Source of the DNA: Cellvibrio polysaccharolyticus
GTDB taxonomy: Bacteria; Pseudomonadota; Gammaproteobacteria; Pseudomonadales; Cellvibrionaceae
DNA length: 64,000 nt
NCBI RefSeq assembly: GCF_015182315.1
Contig: NZ_PRDL01000001.1
Span: 3,928,501 to 3,992,500, forward strand
Reading direction: 5' to 3'
The notes under the pieces are model-generated. The model ran no database searches. It had not been told where the DNA came from and worked only from the letters and a program-made list of their open reading frames with translations. Numbering within the stretch: position 1 is the stretch's first letter; each line of letters opens with the position of its first letter. The translations under genes were made by a program, and so were the position numbers. This document shows positions 34,292 to 44,358 of this stretch, piece by piece.

Positions 34292-34873
34292 ATGACCACC
34301 GCCACAGCCTGCCCATGGTGCGGGGATGACCCGCTGTACCGCCATTATCACGATACCGAATGGGGTGTACCGGAATACGACCGACGGGCACTGTTCGAAT
34401 GCCTGATGCTGGAAGGCGCCCAGGCCGGTCTTTCGTGGATTACCGTGTTGCGCAAGCGCGACAATTACCGCGAGGCGTTTCACGGTTTTGATCCGGTAAA
34501 AATGGCGAAATACGATGATCGCTACCGGGAAAAACTGATGGGCAATGCCGGTATTATTCGTCACCGGTTAAAAGTTGAAAGCGCCACGCGCAATGCGGTG
34601 GCGTTATTGAAAATGGAAAAAGAAGGAGAGGATTTCTCAAACTTTCTCTGGCAATTTGTCGGTGGCAAACCCCAGGTCAATCGCTTCAGTGCCATGCAAC
34701 AGGTGCCCGGCCGCACCGACACTTCAGATGCGATGAGCAAGGCGCTGAAGAAAAAAGGATTTACCTTTGTCGGTACCACCATTTGCTACGCCTTTATGCA
34801 GGCCACCGGCATGGTGAATGATCACCTCATCAGCTGCCCCCGTCACAAGGCTGTACAGCGTAAACCGGTTTGA
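34292..34873 (+). CDS. tag: DNA-3-methyladenine glycosylase I
   Basis: This 193-residue base-excision enzyme removes 3-methyladenine. The zinc-binding Cys/His set is visible (CPWCGDD near the N-terminus; His and Cys near the C-terminus in NDHLISCPRHK). The HDTEWGVPEYDRRALFECLMLEGAQAGLSW block and FVGTTICYAFMQATG are diagnostic. It follows the WYL regulator by 15 bases, probably in one operon. Confidence 0.95.
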   Translation: MTTATACPWCGDDPLYRHYHDTEWGVPEYDRRALFECLMLEGAQAGLSWITVLRKRDNYREAFHGFDPVKMAKYDDRYREKLMGNAGIIRHRLKVESATRNAVALLKMEKEGEDFSNFLWQFVGGKPQVNRFSAMQQVPGRTDTSDAMSKALKKKGFTFVGTTICYAFMQATGMVNDHLISCPRHKAVQRKPV

Positions 34874-34936
34874 CCCGGCGGCGCTGGCCACTACAGCAAT
34901 AAAGCCGCTTCGCTATCCCATCCTTAATATTTGTAA

Positions 34937-35158
34937 AGAATTCTCTTTTTTGCCATCAAAACGACCATAACGGCCAAGAATCGCCGCGCGCGTGGCGCGG
35001 CAATCTTTACTGGAAAAGCGGTTACAGGTACAGTGGAAACCTGCAATGTTGAGGCTTTCCGCTTTTTTGGACCGGTTCACAAGCGGTACAAAGCCGAGGA
35101 ACTTCAGGAAATTGCATGGGTCTTCAAACAATATTATATCGAGCAAGGCCCTCTTTAA
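34937..35158 (+). pseudogene. Possible small gene or gene remnant without a standard start codon
   Basis: The plus-strand frame between stops at 34934-34936 and 35156-35158 reads like a real protein: TGKAVTGTVETCNVEAFRFF, then GPVHKRYKAEELQEIAWVFK, then QYYIEQGPL. It has no ATG, GTG or TTG near its beginning, only ATT, ATC and ATA. It could be a start-codon mutant, an ATT-initiated gene, or chance. Overlapping frames at 34992-35201 (plus) and 34913-35191 (minus) look less protein-like. This is the only content seen in the 34874-35255 gap. Confidence 0.35.
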
Positions 35159-35255
35159 CCTGAATGGCGAACCGTTACTCCTCTGCGACAAACGCGGTTA
35201 GTCTTTTCTTTTTCCAGAAATCGCAATGCCGTCAGTTGGATCGGAGAATTTTTTT

Positions 35256-36425
35256 ATGCTTGCATCGCTTTGCCGCCCGCGCTCGTGGGTTATCGGCCTT
35301 ACCCTTTCCTGTAGCGCGCTTACCGCTTTCAGCGATCCCGTAAAAATTACCAGTGGCGAAGTACCTTTTCAGGTAACCACCTACGCCGAAGGTTTGCAAA
35401 ATCCCTGGGGTATGGCATTTCTGCCTGACCAACGTATTCTGGTTACCGAGCGCGTGGGTAGCATGCGTATCGTCGGCACCGACGGCAAACCGGGCGAGCC
35501 ACTGAAAGGCTTGCCGGAAATTTTTGTTCGTGGTCAGGGCGGCTTGCTGGATGTGGTGGTAGCGCCGGACTTTGCCGAGAGCAAGCGCATTTATTTCAGC
35601 TATTCCCAGCCGGACCCCAAAGGTAAAGGCAATAGCACTGCCGTCGCTCATGCGGTACTGGGCGAAAATGAAATCACTGACGTTACCCCGATTTTTGTCC
35701 AGCAGCCCAAAGTTAACTCCAATGCTCACTTCGGCTCCCGTCTGGTGTTCAACCCGGATGGCACCTTGTTTGTTACGCTGGGCGATCGCTACTCGCGCAT
35801 GACCGATGCGCAAACCCTGGATAACCACCACGGTAAGGTCGTGCGCATCAAGGCTGATGGCGGCGCACCGGAAGATAACCCCTATGTAAAAACCAATGGC
35901 GCACTGGCAGAAATCTGGTCTATTGGCCACCGCAACGTACAGGGTGCAGCATTGAATCCGGTAACCGGTGCGCTATGGACCGGCGAGCATGGCCCGCAGG
36001 GCGGTGATGAAATCAATATCGATGAAGCCGGTAAAAACTATGGCTGGCCGATCATCACCTACGGTGAAAACTACGGTGGCGGGAAAATTGGTATTGGCAC
36101 CCACAAAGAAGGCATGGAGCAACCGGTTCATAAATGGGTACCGTCACTGGCCACCGCGGGTATGACGTTTTACACCGGCAAGGCCTTTCCGGAATGGAAA
36201 AACAACCTGTTTATTGCCAGTCTCGCCAGCCAAACACTGGTGCGTCTGGTTATTGAAGACGATAAGGTCGTGAAAGAAGAGCGTCTGCTGAAAGAGGATA
36301 TTGGCCAGCGCTTGCGCCACGTTGTGCAAGGGCCCGATGGCTTGCTGTATTTGCTGACCGATGAGGGCAAGGGTCGAATTCTCAAACTGGAGCCTGTGAG
36401 CGAAACTGCATCAGAAGAATCCTGA
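35256..36425 (+). CDS. PQQ-dependent aldose sugar dehydrogenase, exported
   Basis: This 389-residue member of the soluble glucose/aldose dehydrogenase family (YliI/Asd-like six-bladed propeller) oxidises sugars in the periplasm with PQQ. After a signal peptide (LASLCRPRSWVIGLTLSCSALTAFS) come the family blocks GLQNPWGMAFLPDQRILVTE, GQGGLLDVVVAPDFA, HFGSRLVFNPDG (catalytic His region), GDRYSRMTDAQ and WTGEHGPQGGDEIN. The ATG at 35256 follows CGGAGAA; a frame open from 35226 lacks such a site. It is followed by an excellent terminator. Confidence 0.92.
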   Translation: MLASLCRPRSWVIGLTLSCSALTAFSDPVKITSGEVPFQVTTYAEGLQNPWGMAFLPDQRILVTERVGSMRIVGTDGKPGEPLKGLPEIFVRGQGGLLDVVVAPDFAESKRIYFSYSQPDPKGKGNSTAVAHAVLGENEITDVTPIFVQQPKVNSNAHFGSRLVFNPDGTLFVTLGDRYSRMTDAQTLDNHHGKVVRIKADGGAPEDNPYVKTNGALAEIWSIGHRNVQGAALNPVTGALWTGEHGPQGGDEINIDEAGKNYGWPIITYGENYGGGKIGIGTHKEGMEQPVHKWVPSLATAGMTFYTGKAFPEWKNNLFIASLASQTLVRLVIEDDKVVKEERLLKEDIGQRLRHVVQGPDGLLYLLTDEGKGRILKLEPVSETASEES

Positions 36426-36454
36426 TCTACAAACGCTCACAATTCTCACCAGGA

Positions 36455-36489
36455 GGCATTCCACCCGTCAGGGTAGAATGCCTTTTTTT
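36455..36489 (+). terminator. Strong rho-independent terminator
   Basis: GGCATTC and GAATGCC arms with an inner ACCC/GGGT stem and GTCA loop are followed by seven T residues. It ends the sugar dehydrogenase transcript. Confidence 0.9.
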
Positions 36490-36621
36490 GCATTTGCGGC
36501 GCGCCTTTTCTGAAAAAGATGCAACCGGGATCTCATGTACACCCCTTCCAATTTGGCAATGGCTGATAAATCAACCGCGCCAGGGTAAACTGTCCCGCTT
36601 TTGACCCTATAAAGGACTCCT

Positions 36622-37686
36622 ATGAAAATCCTTGTTACCGGAGGAGCCGGCTTCATTGGCTCGGCGCTGATTCGCCACATCATTACCAACACCAACGATA
36701 GCGTGGTGAATGTGGATAAATTAACCTACGCAGGCAACACCGAATCGCTGTCCAGCATCGCTGACAGTGACCGCTACGCCTTTGAACAGGTCGATATTTG
36801 TGATCGCACCGCTCTGGATAAGGTTTTCAATGCACACCAACCGGATGCTGTCATGCATCTGGCAGCCGAAAGCCATGTCGACCGTTCTATCGACAGCCCG
36901 GCCGCCTTTATGGAAACCAATATTATTGGTACCTACAACCTGCTGGAAGCCGCCCGTGCCTGGCGCGACAGTCTGTCGGAAGCACAGAAAAGCGCTTTCC
37001 GTTTTCACCACATTTCTACTGACGAAGTGTACGGCGATCTCGAAGATGATGAATCGCTGTTTACCGAAACTACTCCTTATGCACCCAGCTCACCCTACTC
37101 TGCCAGCAAGGCAAGTTCGGATCACCTGGTGCGCGCATGGCATCGCACCTATGGCCTGCCGGTTGTGATTACCAATTGCTCGAACAACTACGGGCCTTAT
37201 CATTTCCCGGAAAAATTTATTCCTCACGTCATTCTCAATGCCCTGCAAGGCAAACCCCTGCCGGTTTATGGCAGCGGCAATCAAATCAGAGATTGGTTGT
37301 ACGTTGATGACCACGCCAGAGCGCTGTATCAGGTAGTCACTCAAGGTGTCGTGGGCGAAACCTACAATATTGGTGGGCACAACGAGCAGCGCAACATTGA
37401 TGTGGTTCATGCGGTGTGCAACCTGCTGGAAACGCATGCCAGCGACCGCAAACCTGCGGGCGTTACGCATTACCGCGATTTGATTACCCATGTTACCGAC
37501 CGCCCTGGCCACGACCGTCGCTACGCCATCGACAGCAGCAAAATGGCACGCGAACTTGGTTGGACCCCGGAAGAAACCTTCGAAACCGGCCTGCAAAAAA
37601 CCCTGTTGTGGTACCTGAACAATGAAAACTGGTGGCAGCGGGTTTTGAATGGCAGTTATCAGCTGGAGAGACTGGGCAACCACTGA
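36622..37686 (+). CDS. rfbB: dTDP-glucose 4,6-dehydratase
   Basis: This 354-residue extended-SDR enzyme converts dTDP-glucose to dTDP-4-keto-6-deoxyglucose, the precursor of rhamnose and other deoxysugars. The Rossmann motif GGAGFIGSALIRHI, the Thr-Asp-Glu catalytic triad in HISTDEVYGDL and the YSASKASSDHLVRAW motif (Tyr/Lys) are intact. rfbA, rfbC and rfbD are not in the window. It opens the polysaccharide region. Confidence 0.96.
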   Translation: MKILVTGGAGFIGSALIRHIITNTNDSVVNVDKLTYAGNTESLSSIADSDRYAFEQVDICDRTALDKVFNAHQPDAVMHLAAESHVDRSIDSPAAFMETNIIGTYNLLEAARAWRDSLSEAQKSAFRFHHISTDEVYGDLEDDESLFTETTPYAPSSPYSASKASSDHLVRAWHRTYGLPVVITNCSNNYGPYHFPEKFIPHVILNALQGKPLPVYGSGNQIRDWLYVDDHARALYQVVTQGVVGETYNIGGHNEQRNIDVVHAVCNLLETHASDRKPAGVTHYRDLITHVTDRPGHDRRYAIDSSKMARELGWTPEETFETGLQKTLLWYLNNENWWQRVLNGSYQLERLGNH

Positions 37687-37796
37687 TTTGTTGCTCTGAG
37701 AACCAACGGGAGGGCGTACTACCTCCCGTTCATGTGACCCATAGCAGGATGCATAAGACCTACAATCAACCCTTCTGCCATTTGACAGCCCACACG

Positions 37797-38744
37797 ATGA
37801 AAATATTGATTACCGGCGCTACCGGCTTTATAGGCAAAGCACTTACCGAATACCTGTTTCAACAGGGTGAGCAGCAATTGATTCTGTCATCCCGTGAAGA
37901 CTTTGCCAGCGGCGTACCGGAAATACATAAAGTGGTCACTGGCAGCATTGACGCTAACACCCAGTGGCAACCCGCGCTTGAAAAGACCAATATTGTTATT
38001 CATACCGCAGGAATAGCTCACCAGAAAAATATTCCGGCCGATGAATACCATTTGACGCATGTTATTGCGACAAAACATCTCGCGTTGCAAGCGATTAAAG
38101 CAGGCGTTAAACAATTTATTTATTTAAGCAGTATTGGCGTTCACGGCAGAACAAGTCACTCCGGAAGCTTTTCAGAAAGCAGCCCTTACCAGCCAGGGAA
38201 TGATTACGCCACCAGCAAGTTGCGCACAGAAGAAATGCTTAAAGAAGTCTGCAAGAACTCAAGCATGCAACTCACCATTGTTCGCCCACCGCTGGTTTAT
38301 GCCGCGCATGCACCAGGAAATTTTGGTCGACTGCTTTATTCCACCTATCAAGGAATGCCTTTACCGGTAGCCGGCATCAATAACAAACGCGGTATCATTG
38401 CGCTCGAAAACCTATTGGATTTTATAAAGTCTTGTATTGATAATCCCAACGCCATGAATCAAACATTTCTGGTTGCTGATACAGACGCACACTTATCAAC
38501 GCAAACCATCATAGAGCACCTGGCCAACGGCATGAAAAAGCCGGCAAGAACCTTGAATATACCTACCCGGCTGCTCAATATTGTGGCGAATTTAACGGGA
38601 CAAAAAGAAAAATATATTCAGCTGTGTGGCAACCTTTCGATTGATACCAGCAAAGCGCAAAGGCTATTGGGCTGGCAAGCGCCTTTTAGCACCGGCGACA
38701 TGTTGATCAAAGCAGGCCGTAACTACCCGGCGAGCAACCACTGA
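37797..38744 (+). CDS. NAD-dependent epimerase/dehydratase (SDR), nucleotide-sugar type
   Basis: This 315-residue extended SDR starts MKILITGATGFIGKALTEYL and keeps the catalytic pattern (LSSIGVHGRTS, then YATSKLRTEEML). Overall it resembles the UDP-sugar 4-epimerase/reductase group that includes WbpV-like enzymes in O-antigen loci. The substrate cannot be fixed. Its ATG is 111 bases after the rfbB stop, and it converges on the minus-strand glycosyltransferase gene with only seven bases between the stops. Codon use is more AT-rich than rfbB, hinting at a different origin. Confidence 0.85.
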   Translation: MKILITGATGFIGKALTEYLFQQGEQQLILSSREDFASGVPEIHKVVTGSIDANTQWQPALEKTNIVIHTAGIAHQKNIPADEYHLTHVIATKHLALQAIKAGVKQFIYLSSIGVHGRTSHSGSFSESSPYQPGNDYATSKLRTEEMLKEVCKNSSMQLTIVRPPLVYAAHAPGNFGRLLYSTYQGMPLPVAGINNKRGIIALENLLDFIKSCIDNPNAMNQTFLVADTDAHLSTQTIIEHLANGMKKPARTLNIPTRLLNIVANLTGQKEKYIQLCGNLSIDTSKAQRLLGWQAPFSTGDMLIKAGRNYPASNH

Positions 38745-38751
38745 TACATTA

Positions 38752-39675
38752 TTACGACGGGAACAACACACTTAAAATACACAATAAAAAGAAGTACAGC
38801 TGCTCACGTTTGTGGCGGCGACACTGCCTCGCATGCAGTGCCAATTTTAAATAGCCATAACGCGTTCTTGCAGACCACAAGCGCACAAAAGGCTCATTAT
38901 TTAAACCTAACAAACGTGTTAACAAAATAGCTTGTGAAAAACCGCCACCACGCAGTACATACCGCGCTCTCGACCAAAAAGCCCCGAGGCCAGTATTGGC
39001 GCCCACCACGTTGCGGGCATGCTGCCGATATAAAATGCCGGGCTGCTCATCAATAATCCAGGTAAAGCCGTTAGCTCGGGCAAATGCATAAACAAACCAG
39101 TCGTGGTAATCAAAGCCTTGCAACGCGGTCCAATTCTGCTGCACACAACGCTGCAACTGGCTGACAAAGCTGGCGTTCATAACAAAGGTACAACCTGGCC
39201 CTGGTGACTCAAATAAAAAATCCCATCGTTGTTGTGGCTGGGATTTTTTAATCAATTTCTTGCGGCCATCCGGCCAGAACGCAGTTACATCACTGGAATA
39301 TCCGTCATAGCCTTTTTGCAAACATTCAACAGCACGACTTAATTTTGTCGGCAGCCAGATATCATCCTGATCAGCAAAAGCCACATAATCATATTGAGTG
39401 ATATCGACATCGCGAAGCAGCCTAAAAAAATTTCGCGCAGCGGAGCCCATGCGACCATTATCGACAAGCAGCTTAAGCCGGGGCTCTGTTAATGCCAACT
39501 GCGACAACCACTGGGCGGTGCCATCACTGGACTCGTCGACACTGACAAAAATAGTTACCGACACTGCACGTTGCTGAAATAAGGATTCGAGTTGTTCGGC
39601 AAGCCATTGGCGGCCGTTATAGGCCGCTAACAAAACAGCAACAGAAATAGCAGAGTTTGGCAGCGATATTGACAT
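38752..39675 (-). CDS. Glycosyltransferase family 2 (rhamnosyltransferase-like)
   Basis: This 307-residue cytoplasmic GT-A enzyme has the donor-binding start VAVLLAAYNGRQWLAEQLESL, the metal-binding DxD-type motif in AFADQDDIWLPTKL, and a C-terminal region ending in basic and hydrophobic residues that may touch the membrane. The closest well-known relatives transfer rhamnose in O-antigen synthesis. It lies at the end of the exporter operon, 88 bases after the multidomain transferase. Confidence 0.88.
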   Translation of the reverse strand: MSISLPNSAISVAVLLAAYNGRQWLAEQLESLFQQRAVSVTIFVSVDESSDGTAQWLSQLALTEPRLKLLVDNGRMGSAARNFFRLLRDVDITQYDYVAFADQDDIWLPTKLSRAVECLQKGYDGYSSDVTAFWPDGRKKLIKKSQPQQRWDFLFESPGPGCTFVMNASFVSQLQRCVQQNWTALQGFDYHDWFVYAFARANGFTWIIDEQPGILYRQHARNVVGANTGLGAFWSRARYVLRGGGFSQAILLTRLLGLNNEPFVRLWSARTRYGYLKLALHARQCRRHKREQLYFFLLCILSVLFPS

Positions 39676-39763
39676 GATTCATCTTCAGAAAAGTCGATAT
39701 TTTCCGTAAAAATGCCCGATACCTCTGCCAGAGAGCAGATCAAGGTAAAAGGAATTGATAACA

Positions 39764-42700
39764 CTATCCAGTATGGAGAATTCTCTCCAGAGCTGGCAAC
39801 GCCGCCGCCGGCGAGAAATGTTTTTTAACATTATCCACCCCGGCCTTAGACAGTTTTTGCCATAAAGCTGCATCCTGGTAGGCAGCCACTATTGCTTCGG
39901 CAAACTCCTGAGCAGATTCCGCAACCATGACTTCGTCGCCAGCGCGCAAGTGCATACCCTCCACCGCACAGGCTGTCGCAACGACCGGAATTCCATAATT
40001 CATTGCTTCATTCACTTTGCCTTTAACACCGGCACCGTAGCGCAAGGGGGCAATAGAGATGCGTGCGGAATATAACAAAGGGTCAATATTTTCGATAAAC
40101 CCCAACATTTCCAAATCAGCAGCAGCCAGATTACGAATGCTATCGGGCATGTTGCTGCCGACTACCCGAGTGGTAACTCCCGGTAGCAATTTGCGCAACA
40201 GCGGTAGAACGTCAGTGGCGTACCAGGTAATCGCATCAATATTAGGCGGATGCCGGAAACCGCCAACAAAAATAATACCTTCCCGCTCATGGTAAGAAGG
40301 GCGTTGTGGTTCATGGTTGTGAATATTGGAGATAATTTCTACTTTCGCTTGCGGCAACAAATCTGCCAGCAGTTTTTTCTCGAACTCGCTAACCACCACT
40401 GTAACATCACTTTTAGCAACCAATGCCAATTCCTGACGGCGAGTTATCTGGGAGGCACGCTGCAAAGCACTGTTCTGATGCAGCTGGGCTTCACGCTCTT
40501 CGCGTACAAAGTGCAAATCGACAGTATCGAAAATAATTTTTGCTTTCGGCGCCAGTTCACGCAACAAATCAATATAGTTTTTGAGGATGTAATGACGACA
40601 TACAAAGACCGCATCAAGATCACTACCCAACTGTTTCAGAACGGATTTCACGCTACCGTGAGCCCAGTCGGTGTGATAAACCTCAATGCCTTTTTGCTGC
40701 AACTGGTGAACATATTTTCCAATGTACTCCAGATTATCCGCCACAAAGGTTACGTGATAACCCTGGTTGCGAAGCAGATCCAGCAAATTCAGCATGCGAA
40801 TCGAACCTGAGTCCTGATCCGGCGTAATCATGCAAGCTTCAATAATCAGGATATTACCGCGTGTTCCCCGGTGAGCTTCCAACTCCGGTTGGTGAGCATT
40901 TTCACGGTGACTGGCTAACACCGGCTGCCAACGCTGATAGAATTTTTCAGCGTTAACCACTTGCCATGCCTTCATGCCGGAATTGGTATCACGCCCGTGA
41001 CTCACGCCTTCAAGGTGATAAACCTCTGCCGCCGGCTGATAAAGCACGCGCAGCCCACGCTCACGCATACGGAATGCAAGATCGGTATCTTCATAGTAGG
41101 CTGGCGCAAAATGCGTATCAAAACCGCCCATATCGGTAAAAAGATCACGACGCATCGCCAACACCGCACCCGAACAGTAATCTGCATCACGTACGTAATT
41201 AAGACGGGGGTCATCACGATGCTGGTTACGGCCCCAGTTCCAACCACTGCCATCACGCCAGATAATGCCACCAGCCTCCTGAACGCTACCATCTGCATTT
41301 AATAATTTTGCACCAACAAGACCGGCAGACGGATAGTCACGGAAAGTATTGAGTAGTGCATCAAAGGCATCACGACAAACCAGGGTGTCGTTGTTTAGCA
41401 ATACCAGCCATTCGCCTTTGGCCGCAGCCACACCCGCGTTGGAATTCCCCAAAAATCCCAAATTTTCGGGATGGCGAACAATTCGAATGCCTTGCACCAT
41501 CGCCAGCGCATCGGCAGCCGGTGCAGGAGAAGCGTCATCGGCAACAATCACTTCGTAACTGACCGAAGGTGGATTGGCTGCAATGCTGGCAAGGCAATTG
41601 TAGGTGGTGTCGTGCTGACCATAGACCGGGATGACGATTGATAACACCGGATTTTCGCTGGTGATTAATACTAACGGTGTAAAAACCGGATGCTTGTTTA
41701 ATAGCAAGTGGGTTTCCACATGATCCTGACGCAATACCGGTGCAGGTGCGGTAGCCGTACGAACCTCTTGCCGAAGACGCTCGCGGAGTGCCGTCAGTCC
41801 ACCGCGGCGATAAAGGTGCAAGCCACGCTTGATCGCGGCAGGAGAGCGAGCCAATGCAATCGACCGACGCAAAATCGCAACGGATTTTTTGCCCCCCCGC
41901 ACAAGAACACGAAAGGGACGCGTGATTTTCCAGGAGGAACTGTTCAACACATCATTGAACTCTTCATTACGTTTTTCCAGCGCTTCACGGTATTGCCGGA
42001 GTGCATCGCGAGTACCGCAATGAATCTGTTGCTCCTGCTCAAACGCTTCACGGTACTGACGAAGACCGTCCAGTGCTTCGTCCAGCTTTTGCTGATTAGC
42101 GCTCAACGCGCCACGATATTGCTCAAGAGCATCCAGCGCACCAGCCAGCTTGTCAGCGTTTTCCTTGAACTCACGCCAGGATGCAACTGCAACTTCATCA
42201 TCCGGCAGCGAGGATAAACACCGCTCTACCTCTCTGAGTGAATCGCGATGGCCACCATAAGCACCTATCTTTAAAAGATTTTTTAAAGGGATAGCTGGCT
42301 CAGGGATAGCCGCCGGAGATGACATCAATAATCTGGCAAATAACCCGGATGTGGCCGAACCACTGACCTTACGATGAAGCTGCAAATAAAAATTGCGATA
42401 GTTCGCCAGGGAGCGAGGCGTAAATAAAGCGGGCAGATCGCTTTCCCCCGCGGCGCATTGAAACGCGTGCAACCATTGTTCAACAGACGCGTCTACCGCT
42501 AACAGCTGTGCATTGGAAACATCTTGCAGGCGCTCCCGAAAAGAACCCACATCAGTAGCCACAATAGGCTTACCGAAAGTCAGCGCCGCACTCAGGGTAT
42601 AACTGAAAGTTTCGTGCACCTGAGAGGCAAACCATATAACGTCCGGGCGCTCCTGGGCCAGCAATGCACCCAGCTGATCCGCCTCGTAGGTGCCTGTTGC

Positions 42701-44353
42701 AGTAATTCCCTCAGGGAGAGGCTCCGCGCTGTGCCCTATCAAACGAAAACAAACAGGTAACGCACGTGCATGCACCTCACGGGCAAGCCGGAAAACCAGC
42801 TCCATCCCTTTTGCATGGGACAACCCGCCCAGCAATGCCACTTTGATAAGTGACGGCACCCTGAGGGGATGCTCGGGGTGAGCTTCAACTTGCATGGATA
42901 TTTGCGGGAAAACAGCTTGCACCCGCCGGGCAACATCTTGCGAGGGTGCAATTACACGCTCTGCCTGACTCAGTATCGGGAGAAATAACGCTTGCCAGGC
43001 CTGCGCATTAACCGGCCACCCATCGGCATCATCTGTGCGAGCCTCGCTAAGGGTTTTTTCATTATCTTTTGGCCCGAGATGGTAACTAGGCGAAATGGCA
43101 TAATAATCATGCAGCGTAATATCCAGTGGCAACGCCAGCGACTGTAACAATTTCAGTATTTTTGGCGACCAGCCATGTACGTGATGGAGATGGACGCGAT
43201 CAAATCCTATCGCTTCGAGTGCGGCAAGCCAGGGGCTGAAATTATTATCAAAACCACCAATAGACTGTTTGAAACCGCCCTCACCCACCAGCTCAATAGC
43301 AACCCGACCTTTGCTCTGGCCGCGCAAAACAAGCACTCTTGCAGAGCCATCCAGCAGTTCAAGCAAATCTTGCAGATGCTGTTCAACCCCACCGCCCCAC
43401 TGATGAGAGATCATCAAAATTTTTGGTAAATCAGTGGCAGAGAAGGCCGCAAGTGCTTTGATTAGCAGGGCGTTTTGCACACGCGTGCGCAAGAACGCCA
43501 AGGGATCATCAGTAATAAATTGGCGAACCGTTTGCTCATAGTGAGGATAGCGGGCAGAAAGCAGCGCACCGCCGCGCGCCATAAGTTCATGTCGATCCTC
43601 ACCAAAACTGACTGACCCCTCATGCCATACAAAAACATTATCCGCTAAAATATTTTTCCAACCGGCCTCCCCGGCTCGCAGGGAAAAATCATTTTCTTCA
43701 CCATAGCCACGACCAAAACTGTTTTCGTCGAAATAGCCAACCTGATTCAGACAATCACGACGAATGTACATACAAAAGCCGACTGCCGTAGGTAGCTCGG
43801 TCGCAACACCCGGATTAACCTCGGCAAAGAGCTGATCCAATGCAGGCAAATCATAACCTGCCGGTAACGGGTTGGCCTGATGTGGTAAAGGGAATGAACA
43901 AATACTGGCGTTATTTGAAAATGGCGTTACTGAGGCTATTTTTTCTTCAGACCAGGCAGCAGCCTGCAGTCTTTGCAGCCAATCGTTAGCTACGCGGGTA
44001 TCACTGTTCAGCAAGACGACATCGCGATGCGGATGCAGGCGCATGCCCTCGTTTACGCTGACAACAAATCCCCGATTTTTTTCATGATGAATAACGGTAA
44101 TAGCCGGGTTACTTGTTAGCGATTGGCAATACTCTCCAAGCTCTGGCTCAGGAGATGCATCCTCCACCACAATGATATGTACCGTTTCTGGCAAAGCCGA
44201 TGCCAATACCGACTCAATACACGCTTGCGTAACAGCAAGATCACGATAGACCGGAATAATAATATCGATCAGAGGAAGTGGCGCTGAAGAACCCGCTGTT
44301 ACCATTACAAATGCCTGACTATTGATTTGTTTTGCAGACGCTGACAAGTCCAC
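39764..44353 (-). CDS. Four-domain glycosyltransferase (GT2-GT4-coiled coil-GT2-GT4)
   Basis: This single 1529-residue chain has four transferase domains. Residues about 28-290 are a GT2 domain (DIIIPVYRDLAV, LLNSDTRV). About 305-650 is a GT-B domain of GT4 type (ILMISHQWGGGVEQHLQDLL). About 715-800 is a coiled coil with repeated QYREAL units. About 900-1140 is a second GT2 (LSIVIPVYGQHDTTYN, LLNNDTLV). About 1170-1525 is a second GT-B domain (IIFVGGFRHPPNIDA, RYGAGVKGKVNEAM). It should build several linkages of the chain exported by the neighbouring Wzm/Wzt pair. The frame starts with GTG 44353, six bases after the permease stop; ATG 44305 is an alternative. Confidence 0.9.
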   Translation of the reverse strand: MDLSASAKQINSQAFVMVTAGSSAPLPLIDIIIPVYRDLAVTQACIESVLASALPETVHIIVVEDASPEPELGEYCQSLTSNPAITVIHHEKNRGFVVSVNEGMRLHPHRDVVLLNSDTRVANDWLQRLQAAAWSEEKIASVTPFSNNASICSFPLPHQANPLPAGYDLPALDQLFAEVNPGVATELPTAVGFCMYIRRDCLNQVGYFDENSFGRGYGEENDFSLRAGEAGWKNILADNVFVWHEGSVSFGEDRHELMARGGALLSARYPHYEQTVRQFITDDPLAFLRTRVQNALLIKALAAFSATDLPKILMISHQWGGGVEQHLQDLLELLDGSARVLVLRGQSKGRVAIELVGEGGFKQSIGGFDNNFSPWLAALEAIGFDRVHLHHVHGWSPKILKLLQSLALPLDITLHDYYAISPSYHLGPKDNEKTLSEARTDDADGWPVNAQAWQALFLPILSQAERVIAPSQDVARRVQAVFPQISMQVEAHPEHPLRVPSLIKVALLGGLSHAKGMELVFRLAREVHARALPVCFRLIGHSAEPLPEGITATGTYEADQLGALLAQERPDVIWFASQVHETFSYTLSAALTFGKPIVATDVGSFRERLQDVSNAQLLAVDASVEQWLHAFQCAAGESDLPALFTPRSLANYRNFYLQLHRKVSGSATSGLFARLLMSSPAAIPEPAIPLKNLLKIGAYGGHRDSLREVERCLSSLPDDEVAVASWREFKENADKLAGALDALEQYRGALSANQQKLDEALDGLRQYREAFEQEQQIHCGTRDALRQYREALEKRNEEFNDVLNSSSWKITRPFRVLVRGGKKSVAILRRSIALARSPAAIKRGLHLYRRGGLTALRERLRQEVRTATAPAPVLRQDHVETHLLLNKHPVFTPLVLITSENPVLSIVIPVYGQHDTTYNCLASIAANPPSVSYEVIVADDASPAPAADALAMVQGIRIVRHPENLGFLGNSNAGVAAAKGEWLVLLNNDTLVCRDAFDALLNTFRDYPSAGLVGAKLLNADGSVQEAGGIIWRDGSGWNWGRNQHRDDPRLNYVRDADYCSGAVLAMRRDLFTDMGGFDTHFAPAYYEDTDLAFRMRERGLRVLYQPAAEVYHLEGVSHGRDTNSGMKAWQVVNAEKFYQRWQPVLASHRENAHQPELEAHRGTRGNILIIEACMITPDQDSGSIRMLNLLDLLRNQGYHVTFVADNLEYIGKYVHQLQQKGIEVYHTDWAHGSVKSVLKQLGSDLDAVFVCRHYILKNYIDLLRELAPKAKIIFDTVDLHFVREEREAQLHQNSALQRASQITRRQELALVAKSDVTVVVSEFEKKLLADLLPQAKVEIISNIHNHEPQRPSYHEREGIIFVGGFRHPPNIDAITWYATDVLPLLRKLLPGVTTRVVGSNMPDSIRNLAAADLEMLGFIENIDPLLYSARISIAPLRYGAGVKGKVNEAMNYGIPVVATACAVEGMHLRAGDEVMVAESAQEFAEAIVAAYQDAALWQKLSKAGVDNVKKHFSPAAALPALERILHTG

Positions 44354-44358
44354 ATCTA

